DNA of 7,308 nt from Paracoccaceae bacterium (GTDB lineage Bacteria > Pseudomonadota > Alphaproteobacteria > Rhodobacterales > Rhodobacteraceae). Shown here one piece after another: positions 1 through 6,083 of the stretch. How positions within the stretch are numbered: the first letter of the stretch is position 1; each line of letters opens with the position of its first letter. The stretch lies in contig SLPP01000312.1 in assembly GCA_007131945.1 (NCBI GenBank), forward strand, positions 1 through 7,308. Reading direction: 5' to 3'. Below the pieces are notes generated by a model, which did not search any database, was not told the origin of the DNA, and saw only the letters and a list, made by a program, of their open reading frames with translations. The position numbers and the translations under genes are program-made.

Positions 1-917
1 GCCCCGGCTGGGGCCAGGACAGAAGCCTGCGCGCCGAACTGCAGGACCGCATCACCCGGATCGACGACGAACTCCGCGCCACCCGCGACACGCTCGCCAC
101 CCTGCGCCGCATCGCCGCAGACGGCGCGAGATACGTCGTCACCGACCACGATGCCGGCGATGCCCGGAGCCTCGACGACGCCCTGCGCCGGGGTGTCGCC
201 ATCACCTTCGCAACCCGCGATCAGGCCATCGCCGCCGTGACCTTCTTCTACCTCTTCACCCGCAGCGAGGCGCGGCCCTTCGACGCCGACGAACTGGCCG
301 ACGTGATCCGCCGCTATGTCCGCGAGGACCGCCGCGGCGATGCCCGCATCCGCCAGCTGGAAATCCGCATCGCCGACCTCGAACGCCGCCGGGAGGATCT
401 CCAGCGCCAGCTTGCCGAGCTGGACGAACGCCCCGCCGGCACCGGCGCGTGCGTGCGGCTCATCCAGGTCGATCATCGGGTGATAAACGAAAACCGTCCG
501 CACCCCGCCCCAAGGGTCAGCATCGGCGAGGGTGGCGGCAGCGTCCAGGGCCCGCGCGGCGCGACCCGATGGACCGCGCCGCCCGGCCGCATCTGTATCG
601 GCGACCGCTTTCGCGTCACGCTGAGCGTCGACAACCACGACGTCGACCCGCGCAACTACTTCTATCGTGTGGGCAGCGTCATGCTGGTTCCGCATGCTGG
701 CGGCCGTGCGATCGCATTCGCGGGATGCAGCGATCCCGAGCTTGGCAGCGGAGAACTGAGCGTTCGAGGCGACGAGCCGGGGCGCAGCGTCACCTGCGAA
801 TACGTCATCAACAGCTTCGCGACGGCACGGCTCCACCCCGAGCCGATGTTCACCGTGCAGAACTCGAACAGGGAAGCCGCGAGCGCGCATGCACGCTACT
901 ACTACATCCCCGACTGA
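1..917 (+). CDS. Unrecognised coiled-coil protein, 3' part of gene (5' end outside window)
   Basis: The reading frame is open from base 3 to the TGA at 915-917 (304 codons visible) and shows coding-like G/C third positions throughout. The true start therefore lies upstream of the window, and the internal GTG at 237 is only a secondary candidate. Visible order: a charged helix with coiled-coil character (residues 7-38 of the visible part, e.g. LRAELQDRITRIDDEL), a mixed region to about 108, a second coiled coil (about 110-144, e.g. RQLEIRIADLERRREDLQ), then a domain of about 155 residues that looks beta-rich. That domain has four cysteines (150, 198, 242, 265) and an aromatic tail (YYYIPD). 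No membrane segment is visible, and the N-terminus, including any signal peptide, is missing. The even number of cysteines would allow two disulfides if the protein is exported, but this is inference. I do not recognise the family. A hairpin follows the stop codon. lepA starts 87 bp later on the same strand. Confidence 0.8.
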   Translation, partial: PGWGQDRSLRAELQDRITRIDDELRATRDTLATLRRIAADGARYVVTDHDAGDARSLDDALRRGVAITFATRDQAIAAVTFFYLFTRSEARPFDADELADVIRRYVREDRRGDARIRQLEIRIADLERRREDLQRQLAELDERPAGTGACVRLIQVDHRVINENRPHPAPRVSIGEGGGSVQGPRGATRWTAPPGRICIGDRFRVTLSVDNHDVDPRNYFYRVGSVMLVPHAGGRAIAFAGCSDPELGSGELSVRGDEPGRSVTCEYVINSFATARLHPEPMFTVQNSNREAASAHARYYYIPD

Positions 918-926
918 GACACCTCT

Positions 927-951
927 GCCCGGGGTCGCACTGGCCCCGGGC
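927..951 (+). terminator. GC-rich hairpin after the first gene; possible terminator without U-tract
   Basis: GCCCGGGG at 927-934 is a perfect inverted repeat of CCCCGGGC at 944-951, giving an 8-bp all-GC stem with a 9-nt loop, 10 bp after the stop codon of the upstream gene. The position suits a transcription terminator. However, no T-run follows on either strand, so it is not a canonical intrinsic terminator. It may instead stabilise the 3' end of the mRNA or assist Rho-dependent termination. Confidence 0.4.
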
Positions 952-968
952 GACGCGCCCATGCACCA

Positions 969-997
969 TTGACCGGCCCCGGTTTCCGCCGCATATG
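969..997 (+). promoter_or_regulatory. Candidate lepA promoter
   Basis: TTGACC (969-974, five of six matches to the -35 consensus) is followed after exactly 17 bp by CATATG (992-997, three of six matches to the -10 consensus). Transcription would then begin about 7 bp later, at or next to the lepA ATG at 1005. That agrees with the lack of any Shine-Dalgarno sequence there. The -10 match is weak, so this is a suggestion from spacing and position. Confidence 0.35.
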
Positions 998-1004
998 CCG
1001 GGGC
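976..1004 (+). repeat. Inverted repeat abutting the lepA start codon
   Basis: GCCCCGG (976-982) is a perfect inverted repeat of CCGGGGC (998-1004), with a 15-nt loop. The right arm ends on the base before the lepA ATG. If transcripts start upstream, this stem would block the normal ribosome-binding position. The 8-mer GGCCCCGG also occurs at 942-949 in the preceding hairpin, so the two hairpins could exchange arms. In such GC-rich DNA a 7-bp stem can arise by chance. Confidence 0.35.
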
Positions 1005-2804
1005 ATGACCGAGCTCTCGCGCATCCGCAACTTCTCGATCGTGGCGCATATCGACCACGGCAAGTCCACGCTGGCCGACCGGCTGATCCAGCTGACCGGC
1101 ACCGTGGCCGAACGCGACATGAAGGAGCAGTTGCTCGACGCGATGGACATCGAGCGCGAGCGCGGCATCACCATCAAGGCCAACACCGTGCGCATCGAAT
1201 ACCCCGCGCGCGACGGGCAGACCTACATCCTCAATCTCATCGATACGCCCGGCCATGTCGACTTCGCCTACGAGGTCAGCCGAAGCATGCGCGCGGTCGA
1301 GGGCTCGCTGCTGGTCGTGGACGCGAGCCAGGGGGTCGAGGCGCAGACGCTGGCCAATGTCTACCAGGCCATCGACGCCGACCACGAGATCGTGCCGGTG
1401 CTCAACAAGATCGACCTGCCGGCGGCCGAGCCCGAGCGCGTCAAGGAGCAGATCGAGGACGTGATCGGGCTCGACGCCTCGGACGCGATCCCGATCTCGG
1501 CCAAGTCCGGCCTCGGCATTCCCGAGGTGCTGGAGGCGATCGTCCACCGCCTGCCGCCGCCGAAGGGCACCCGCGACGCGCCGCTCAAGGCGATGCTGGT
1601 CGACTCGTGGTACGACCCCTATCTGGGCGTCGTCGTGCTGATCCGGGTCATGGACGGCGTCATCCGCAAGGGCGACAAGATCAAGATGATGCAGACCGGC
1701 GCGACCTATGGCGTCGACAAGCTGGCCGTGCTCAAGCCGGCCATGGTCGACATCGCCGAGCTCGGCCCGGGCGAGATCGGCGTCTTCACGGCGTCCATCA
1801 AGCAGGTGCGCGACACCCGCGTCGGCGACACGATCACGCACGAGAGGAAGCCCTGCGCCGCGCCGCTGCCCGGCTTCAAGCCGGCGCAGCCGGTGGTCTT
1901 CTGCGGCCTCTTTCCCGTCGACGCCGCCGATTTCGAGGACCTGCGCGACGCGATCGAGAAGCTGGCGCTGAACGACGCGAGCTTCACCTACGAGATGGAG
2001 ACCTCGGCCGCGCTCGGCTTCGGCTTCCGCTGCGGCTTCCTCGGGCTCCTGCATCTCGAGGTCGTGCGCGACCGGCTCGAGCGCGAATACGACCTCGACC
2101 TGATCACCACGGCGCCCTCGGTCGTCTACCATGTCCGGATGCGCGACGGCACGATGCTGGAGCTCCACAACCCCGCCGACATGCCCGACCTGACGCATGT
2201 CGACCATATCGAGGAGCCGCGCATCAAGGCCACGATCATGGTCCCCGACGAGTATCTGGGCGACGTGCTGAAACTCTGCCAGGACCGGCGCGGCATCCAG
2301 GAGGAGCTGACCTATGCCGGCTCGCGCGCCATGGTGGTCTACGACCTGCCCTTGAACGAGGTCGTCTTCGACTTCTACGACCGGCTGAAATCGGTCACCA
2401 AGGGCTACGCCAGCTTCGACTACGCGATCACCGGCTACCGCGAGGACCACCTCGTCAAGATGACGATCCTGGTCAACGAGGAACCGGTGGACGCGCTGTC
2501 GATGATGGTCCACCGCGACCGCGCCGAGTTGCGCGGCCGGGCGATGTGCGAGAAGCTCAAGGACCTGATCCCGCGGCACATGTTCAAGATCCCGATCCAG
2601 GCAGCGATCGGCGGCCGGGTGATCGCCCGCGAGACGATCGCCGCGCTGCGCAAGGACGTCACCGCCAAATGCTACGGCGGCGACGTCACGCGCAAGAAGA
2701 AGCTGCTGGAAAAGCAGAAGGCCGGCAAGAAGAAGATGCGCCAGTTCGGCCGCGTCGAGATCCCGCAGCAGGCCTTCATCAACGCGCTGAAGATGGACAG
2801 CTAG
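1005..2804 (+). CDS. lepA: Elongation factor 4 (LepA), ribosome-associated translational GTPase
   Basis: LepA/EF4 is a GTPase that binds the ribosome, is reported to back-translocate tRNAs, and affects initiation and ribosome assembly. The 599 residues match the usual family length. All G motifs are intact: P-loop AHIDHGKST (14-22), RGITIKANT (53-61), DTPGH (80-84), NKID (134-137) and SAKSG (165-169). EF-G-like domains follow, including the [14 protein letters not shown] segment, then the LepA-specific lysine-rich C-terminal domain (about 556-599) with [15 protein letters not shown] and [12 protein letters not shown]. The ATG at 1005 was chosen because [19 protein letters not shown] is the normal alphaproteobacterial N-terminus; the upstream in-frame TTG at 969 would add 12 residues untypical of the family. 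No Shine-Dalgarno sequence precedes the ATG; the adjoining bases form one arm of an inverted repeat. In many bacteria lepA precedes lepB, but not here: the next gene, pncB, is convergent 16 bp away. Confidence 0.98.
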   Translation: MTELSRIRNFSIVAHIDHGKSTLADRLIQLTGTVAERDMKEQLLDAMDIERERGITIKANTVRIEYPARDGQTYILNLIDTPGHVDFAYEVSRSMRAVEGSLLVVDASQGVEAQTLANVYQAIDADHEIVPVLNKIDLPAAEPERVKEQIEDVIGLDASDAIPISAKSGLGIPEVLEAIVHRLPPPKGTRDAPLKAMLVDSWYDPYLGVVVLIRVMDGVIRKGDKIKMMQTGATYGVDKLAVLKPAMVDIAELGPGEIGVFTASIKQVRDTRVGDTITHERKPCAAPLPGFKPAQPVVFCGLFPVDAADFEDLRDAIEKLALNDASFTYEMETSAALGFGFRCGFLGLLHLEVVRDRLEREYDLDLITTAPSVVYHVRMRDGTMLELHNPADMPDLTHVDHIEEPRIKATIMVPDEYLGDVLKLCQDRRGIQEELTYAGSRAMVVYDLPLNEVVFDFYDRLKSVTKGYASFDYAITGYREDHLVKMTILVNEEPVDALSMMVHRDRAELRGRAMCEKLKDLIPRHMFKIPIQAAIGGRVIARETIAALRKDVTAKCYGGDVTRKKKLLEKQKAGKKKMRQFGRVEIPQQAFINALKMDS

Positions 2805-2820
2805 GCCTCGGCCGCGCGGA

Positions 2821-4113
2821 TCAGACCTCGACCGCCAGGGCCTCCTGCGCGCCGACGCCGAAGACACGCTTGTAGCGTTCGATCTGGTCGGGCGGGCCCA
2901 TCGCCTTGTTGGGATTGTCGCTCAGCTTGACCGTTGGCCTCCCGTTCGCCGCGGCGGCCTTGCAGACCAGGCTGAAGGGCGCGAGCCGGTCGTCGCGGGT
3001 CAGGCCGCGGAAGTCGTTGGTGAGCAGCGTGCCCCAGCCGAAGCCGACCTTCACCCGGCCGGAGAACTGCGCCTGCAGGGTCTCGATCCGGTCGACGTCG
3101 AGCCCGTCGGAGAAGATGATCAGCTTCTCGCGCGGGTCCTCGCCGCGCTCCTGCCACCAGCGGATGGCGATCTCGGCCCCCGTGGCGGGATCGCCGGAAT
3201 CGATGCGCACGCCGGTCCAGCCGGTCAGCCAGTCGGGGGCGCGGCGGAAGAACTGCGCGCTGCCGAACGTGTCGGGCAGGATGATGCGCAGATTACCCGA
3301 ATGCTCCTCGTGCCAGTCCTCGAGGACGCGGTAGGGCGCGGCGGCGAGTTCCTCGTCGCTGTCGGCGAGCGCGGCGTAGACCATGGGCAGTTCGTGCGCG
3401 TTGGTGCCGATCGCCTCGAGGTCGCGGCGCAGCGCGATGCGGCAGTTCGAGGTGCCGATGAAGGCCTCGCCCAGCCCCTCGACCAGCGCCTGCACGCACC
3501 AGTCCTGCCAGAGGAACGAGTGCCGCCGTCTGGTGCCGAAATCGGCCAGCCGCAGCCCCTCGATCCGCTTCAGCCGTTCGATCTTCTCCCACAGTTTCGC
3601 CATGGCGCGGGCGTAGAGCACCTGCAGTTCGAACTTGCCCATGTCCTTCAGGACCGCACGCGAGCGCAGCTCCATCAGCACGGCGAGCGCCGGGATCTCC
3701 CACAGCATCACCTCGGGCCAGGCGCCCTCGAAGGTCAGTTCATACTGGCCGTCGCGCTTTTCCAGATGGTAGGACGGCAGGCGCAGGTTCTCGAACCATT
3801 CCATGAAATCGGGGCGGAACATCTGCCGCTTGCCGTAGAATGTGTTGCCCCTCAGCCAGGTGCTCTCGCCGCGGGAAAGGGTGAGCGAGCGGACATGGTC
3901 GAGCTGCTCGCGCAGCTGGCCCTCGTCGATGAGCTCGGCAAGGCGGATGCGCCTGGTGCGGTTGATCAGGCTGAAACTGACGCGCGTGTCGGGATTGTTG
4001 CGAAACACCGACTGGCACATCAGGAGCTTGTAGAAGTCGTTGTCGATCAGCGAGCGCACGATCGGATCGATCTTCCAGTTGTGGTTGTGCACGCGGGTGG
4101 CGATATCGACCAT
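2821..4113 (-). CDS. pncB: Nicotinate phosphoribosyltransferase
   Basis: PncB joins nicotinate and PRPP to give nicotinate mononucleotide, with ATP hydrolysis. It is the entry step of the Preiss-Handler NAD salvage route in the cytoplasm. The protein has 430 residues, normal for the proteobacterial form. Visible motifs: N-terminal [14 protein letters not shown] (21-34), DFGTRRRHS (191-199), GTSNCRIAL (220-228), GTNAHEL (236-242) with H240 in the place of the autophosphorylated histidine of the Salmonella enzyme, GVRIDSGDP (301-309), IIFSDGLD (332-339), [11 protein letters not shown] (357-367) and [12 protein letters not shown] (395-406). Together these cover the PRPP and nicotinate sites, and no key residue is missing. 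The ATG at 4113 is preceded by GGAGG (4121-4125 on the minus strand) at 7 nt spacing, which fixes the start. The gene is divergent from gpsA and convergent with lepA. The amidase gene pncA, its usual pathway partner, is not next to it. Confidence 0.97.
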   Translation of the reverse strand: MVDIATRVHNHNWKIDPIVRSLIDNDFYKLLMCQSVFRNNPDTRVSFSLINRTRRIRLAELIDEGQLREQLDHVRSLTLSRGESTWLRGNTFYGKRQMFRPDFMEWFENLRLPSYHLEKRDGQYELTFEGAWPEVMLWEIPALAVLMELRSRAVLKDMGKFELQVLYARAMAKLWEKIERLKRIEGLRLADFGTRRRHSFLWQDWCVQALVEGLGEAFIGTSNCRIALRRDLEAIGTNAHELPMVYAALADSDEELAAAPYRVLEDWHEEHSGNLRIILPDTFGSAQFFRRAPDWLTGWTGVRIDSGDPATGAEIAIRWWQERGEDPREKLIIFSDGLDVDRIETLQAQFSGRVKVGFGWGTLLTNDFRGLTRDDRLAPFSLVCKAAAANGRPTVKLSDNPNKAMGPPDQIERYKRVFGVGAQEALAVEV

Positions 4114-4143
4114 CGGCGGGCCTCCGTTCAGGGCGTCCGGACC

Positions 4144-4171
4144 GTTCTACAGGCTGGGCCGGCAGGCGCAA
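4144..4171 (-). promoter_or_regulatory. Candidate pncB promoter
   Basis: Read on the minus strand, TTGCGC (4171-4166) and TAGAAC (4149-4144) are separated by 16 bp. The -10 element matches the consensus at four of six positions. The expected transcript start near 4137 gives a leader of about 24 nt containing the GGAGG ribosome binding site. It lies back to back with the gpsA promoter. I see no clear operator palindrome or RNA element for NAD-responsive control. Confidence 0.35.
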
Positions 4172-4180
4172 AGGGGCGGC

Positions 4181-4209
4181 TTGACAGCGCCGGGGGCGAC
4201 CGGGATACC
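4181..4209 (+). promoter_or_regulatory. Candidate gpsA promoter
   Basis: A perfect -35 hexamer TTGACA (4181-4186) is followed after 17 bp by GATACC (4204-4209), which keeps the A-T-A core of the -10 element. Transcription would begin near 4216, giving a leader of about 14 nt that starts with the Shine-Dalgarno AGGAA. A strong -35 with a degenerate -10 is common in GC-rich alphaproteobacteria. Confidence 0.5.
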
Positions 4210-4229
4210 CGTTGCAGGAAGGGGGCCGG

Positions 4230-5195
4230 ATGGCGGATCGGATCGGGGTGATCGGCGCGGGCGCCTTCGGCACGGCGCTTGCCGTGGCGCAGGCCGCCCC
4301 GGCGCGCGAGATCGTGCTCTGGGCGCGCGACCGGGCGGCGGCCGCGGCGATGGCCGAACGGCGCGAAAACGCCGCGCGGCTGCCGGGGGTCGCCCTGCCC
4401 GCCGGGGTCGTGCCGACGGCCGAGTTCGACGCGGCGCTGGCCGATGTGCTGTTGCTGGCGGTGCCGACGCAGAGCCTGCGCGGGCTCCTGGCGGCGCATG
4501 CCGACGCCCTGCGCGGGCGCATGCTGGTCGCCTGCTGCAAGGGGGTCGAGCTGGGCACCGGGCGACTGCCGAGCGAGGTGATCGCCGAGGTCGTCCCCGA
4601 GGCACGCGCCGCCGTGCTGACCGGCCCCAGCTTCGCCGCCGATATCGCCCTGGGCAAGCCGACCGCGCTGACGCTGGCGATGTCCGGCCCGGGCGGCGAG
4701 GCGCTACAGGCGGCGCTCTCGACGCGCAGCCTGCGGCTCTATCTGAGCGACGACCTGATCGGCGCGCAGCTCGGCGGGGCGCTGAAGAACGTCGTCGCCA
4801 TCGCCGCCGGGATCACCATGGGCGCAGGGCTGGGCGAGAGCGCGCGGGCGGCGCTGATGACCCGTGGTTTCGCCGAGATGACGCGCTTCGCCGAGGGCCG
4901 GGGCGCGGAAAGCGAGACGCTGCACGGGCTCTCGGGACTGGGCGACCTGGTGCTGACCTGCACCTCGGAGAAGTCGCGCAACTACCGCCACGGGCTGGCC
5001 CTGGGTGCCGGCCGGCCGCCCGAGGAGGGCAAGACCGTCGAGGGGGTGGCGACGGCGCGGGCGCTGGCCGCGGCAGCGAGCGCGGACATGCTGCCGGTCA
5101 CGGCGATGGTGGCGGCACTCCTCGACGGGCGGGTGACGCTGGCCGAGGCGGTGGAGCTTCTGCTCAGCCGGCCGCTGAAGCGCGAGCGCGGCTGA
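4230..5195 (+). CDS. gpsA: Glycerol-3-phosphate dehydrogenase [NAD(P)+]
   Basis: GpsA reduces dihydroxyacetone phosphate to sn-glycerol 3-phosphate with NAD(P)H in the cytoplasm, supplying the backbone for phospholipids. The protein has 321 residues, close to the family norm. Visible: N-terminal Rossmann motif IGVIGAGAFGTALA (5-18), ACCKGVE with K104, TGPSFAADIA (131-140), LKNVVAIAAGI (185-195) with K186 at the catalytic-lysine position, ALMTRGFAEMTRF (208-220), and the signature LHGLSGLGDLVLTCTS (231-246) followed by SRNYRHG. The ATG at 4230 has AGGAA (4216-4220) within a purine run at 9 nt spacing. The upstream in-frame TTG at 4212 would place extra residues before the Rossmann strand and overlap this site, so I rejected it. 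In many alphaproteobacteria gpsA follows tsaD, but here it is divergent from pncB. No clear intrinsic terminator directly follows; a hairpin occurs at 5303-5329. Confidence 0.97.
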   Translation: MADRIGVIGAGAFGTALAVAQAAPAREIVLWARDRAAAAAMAERRENAARLPGVALPAGVVPTAEFDAALADVLLLAVPTQSLRGLLAAHADALRGRMLVACCKGVELGTGRLPSEVIAEVVPEARAAVLTGPSFAADIALGKPTALTLAMSGPGGEALQAALSTRSLRLYLSDDLIGAQLGGALKNVVAIAAGITMGAGLGESARAALMTRGFAEMTRFAEGRGAESETLHGLSGLGDLVLTCTSEKSRNYRHGLALGAGRPPEEGKTVEGVATARALAAAASADMLPVTAMVAALLDGRVTLAEAVELLLSRPLKRERG

Positions 5196-5302
5196 CCGGT
5201 CCGGCGCGGGCGACGTGGTTAACGAGGTCTTCCGGCAGGGCGCGGCGGGAGGCGTGCGGTTGCTGGGAATCCGAACTCAAATCCCTGTTCTCGCAGCATT
5301 TT

Positions 5303-5329
5303 CGCCTGCCAGAAAGCGTCTGGCAGGCG
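5303..5329. repeat. Perfect 11-bp inverted repeat in the gpsA-tetR gap
   Basis: CGCCTGCCAGA (5303-5313) and TCTGGCAGGCG (5319-5329) are perfectly complementary around the 5-nt loop AAGCG. The element lies 107 bp after the gpsA stop and 79 bp before the tetR start. It could be a gpsA terminator, but the downstream bases (TATGGC) are not a U-tract and the other side gives AAAA, not TTTT, on the minus strand. It could also be a protein-binding site. The half-site TGGCAG is repeated at 5332-5337. Apart from this, the palindrome at 5381 and a weak promoter overlapping it, I see nothing else in the 213-bp gap. Confidence 0.55.
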
Positions 5330-5374
5330 TATGGCAGTCCGGCCACCGGACGCGGGATCGGGGCGGCTTCGGGG

Positions 5375-5403
5375 TTGAATTGAACGCCCGTTCAGCCGAG
5401 ACT
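5375..5403 (+). promoter_or_regulatory. Candidate tetR promoter
   Basis: TTGAAT (5375-5380, four of six matches) and GAGACT (5398-5403, three of six) are 17 bp apart and would start transcription near the tetR ATG at 5409. Both hexamers are weak. The best support is that the palindrome at 5381-5394 falls wholly inside the spacer, the typical arrangement for a self-repressed TetR promoter. Confidence 0.3.
5381..5394. promoter_or_regulatory. Candidate TetR-family operator (14-bp palindrome)
   Basis: TGAACGCCCGTTCA is a perfect palindrome of two 6-bp half sites, TGAACG and CGTTCA, around CC. It ends 14 bp before the start codon of a TetR-family gene. TGAAC/GTTCA-type palindromes are frequent operators of TetR regulators, and autoregulation from just upstream is usual in this family. 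The symmetry and position are directly visible; binding by the neighbouring protein is inferred. Confidence 0.6.
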
Positions 5404-5408
5404 GCGGC

Positions 5409-5999
5409 ATGGCCCGCAAACCCGGTTCCCGCGCCGAGATCACCGAGCCGCGCCTGCGCGCGGCGGCACTGAAGCTCTTTGCCCGCCATGGCTACGCCGC
5501 GGTCTCGATGCGCCAGATCGCGCGCGAGGTGGGGCTGCAGGCCGGCGCGCTTTATCAGTATATCAGCGACAAGCAGGGGCTGCTTTTCGACCTGATGCGC
5601 GGGCATATGGAGGAGCTGCTTTCCGCCTGGGGGGCGAGCCGGCCTCCGGCGGGCGACGCGCTCGCCCGGCTGGAGCATTTCGCGCGCTTCCACATCCGCT
5701 TCCACGCCGCGCGCGCCGACGCGGTCTTCGTCTCCTACATGGAGCTGCGCAACCTCAGCCCCGGGAACTTCGCCGCGATCGAGGCGCTGCGCCGGCGCTA
5801 CGAGGCCGAGCTGGAGGCGATCCTGCGCGCGGGCCAGGACGAAGGAACAATGCGCCTGCCCGACACGCGGCTGGCAGCGATGGCGCTGATCGCCATGCTC
5901 ACCGGCGTCAACACCTGGTTCCGCGAGGGCGGCCGGCTGAGCCGCGCCGAGGTCGAGGACATCTACGTCGACATGGTGCGCAAGGCTGTCGGGGCGTGA
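5409..5999 (+). CDS. TetR/AcrR-family transcriptional regulator
   Basis: A dimeric DNA-binding repressor of 196 residues, typical TetR size. Residues 13-60 form the N-terminal DNA-binding domain: a first helix (RLRAAALKLFARHGY), then the helix-turn-helix VSMRQIAREVGLQAGALYQYISDK (about 32-55) with the usual LYxY...K signature. The rest is an all-helical ligand-binding and dimerisation domain (for example MELRNLSPGNF, 111-121, and LTGVNTWFREGG, 164-175). From memory it resembles TetR proteins near acyl-CoA (branched-chain amino acid) degradation genes in Rhodobacteraceae. No such genes are in this window, so the ligand is unknown. The ATG at 5409 has only a weak GAG (5398-5400) as ribosome binding site; the transcript may be leaderless. 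The palindrome at 5381-5394 suggests self-repression. The next gene begins 84 bp downstream on the same strand with no visible terminator between. Confidence 0.93.
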   Translation: MARKPGSRAEITEPRLRAAALKLFARHGYAAVSMRQIAREVGLQAGALYQYISDKQGLLFDLMRGHMEELLSAWGASRPPAGDALARLEHFARFHIRFHAARADAVFVSYMELRNLSPGNFAAIEALRRRYEAELEAILRAGQDEGTMRLPDTRLAAMALIAMLTGVNTWFREGGRLSRAEVEDIYVDMVRKAVGA

Positions 6000-6048
6000 C
6001 GGGGCGGAGAGCCGGTCGGATCGGAACAGCGGGCGGGTCCGAGGATGC

Positions 6049-6077
6049 TTGCAACCGGGACTTTCGGCGCGCATGCT
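6049..6077 (+). promoter_or_regulatory. Weak candidate promoter for the winged-helix/hydrolase gene
   Basis: TTGCAA (6049-6054, four of six matches) and CATGCT (6072-6077, three of six) are 17 bp apart and end 6 bp before the ATG at 6084. The geometry is nearly the same as at lepA and would give a leaderless transcript. The hexamers are weak, and read-through from tetR is an equally good explanation. Confidence 0.22.
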
Positions 6078-6083
6078 TCCGTC

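Noticed and set aside
237..917. GTG at 237 as the start of a complete 226-residue gene
   Set aside because: The same frame is open and coding-like back to the window edge, and the coiled-coil region begins before 237. No ribosome binding site precedes the GTG. The gene is better read as truncated by the window.
969..1004. Upstream TTG start for lepA
   Set aside because: The added 12 residues are absent from the known LepA N-terminus, and the TTG is better explained as part of a -35 element.
449..2875. Very long + strand open frame (about 800 codons) crossing the end of the first gene and all of lepA
   Set aside because: It lies in a different frame from lepA, and its product is dominated by Arg, Ala, Gly and Pro with no domain. 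This is the usual stop-free shadow frame of GC-rich coding DNA.
4212..4229. Upstream TTG start for gpsA
   Set aside because: It overlaps the Shine-Dalgarno sequence that serves the ATG at 4230, and it places extra residues before the Rossmann strand.
3301..4251. Long + strand open frame antisense to pncB
   Set aside because: pncB on the minus strand carries all family motifs. The antisense product has no recognisable domain and no ribosome binding site, and it runs through the promoter region.
4040..5383. Long + strand open frame overlapping gpsA in another frame
   Set aside because: The product is low-complexity Arg/Gly/Ala-rich, while gpsA in the neighbouring frame is unambiguous.
5277..6074. 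Minus-strand open frame opposite tetR
   Set aside because: tetR has a clear helix-turn-helix and full family length on the plus strand. The opposite frame is a shadow without motifs.
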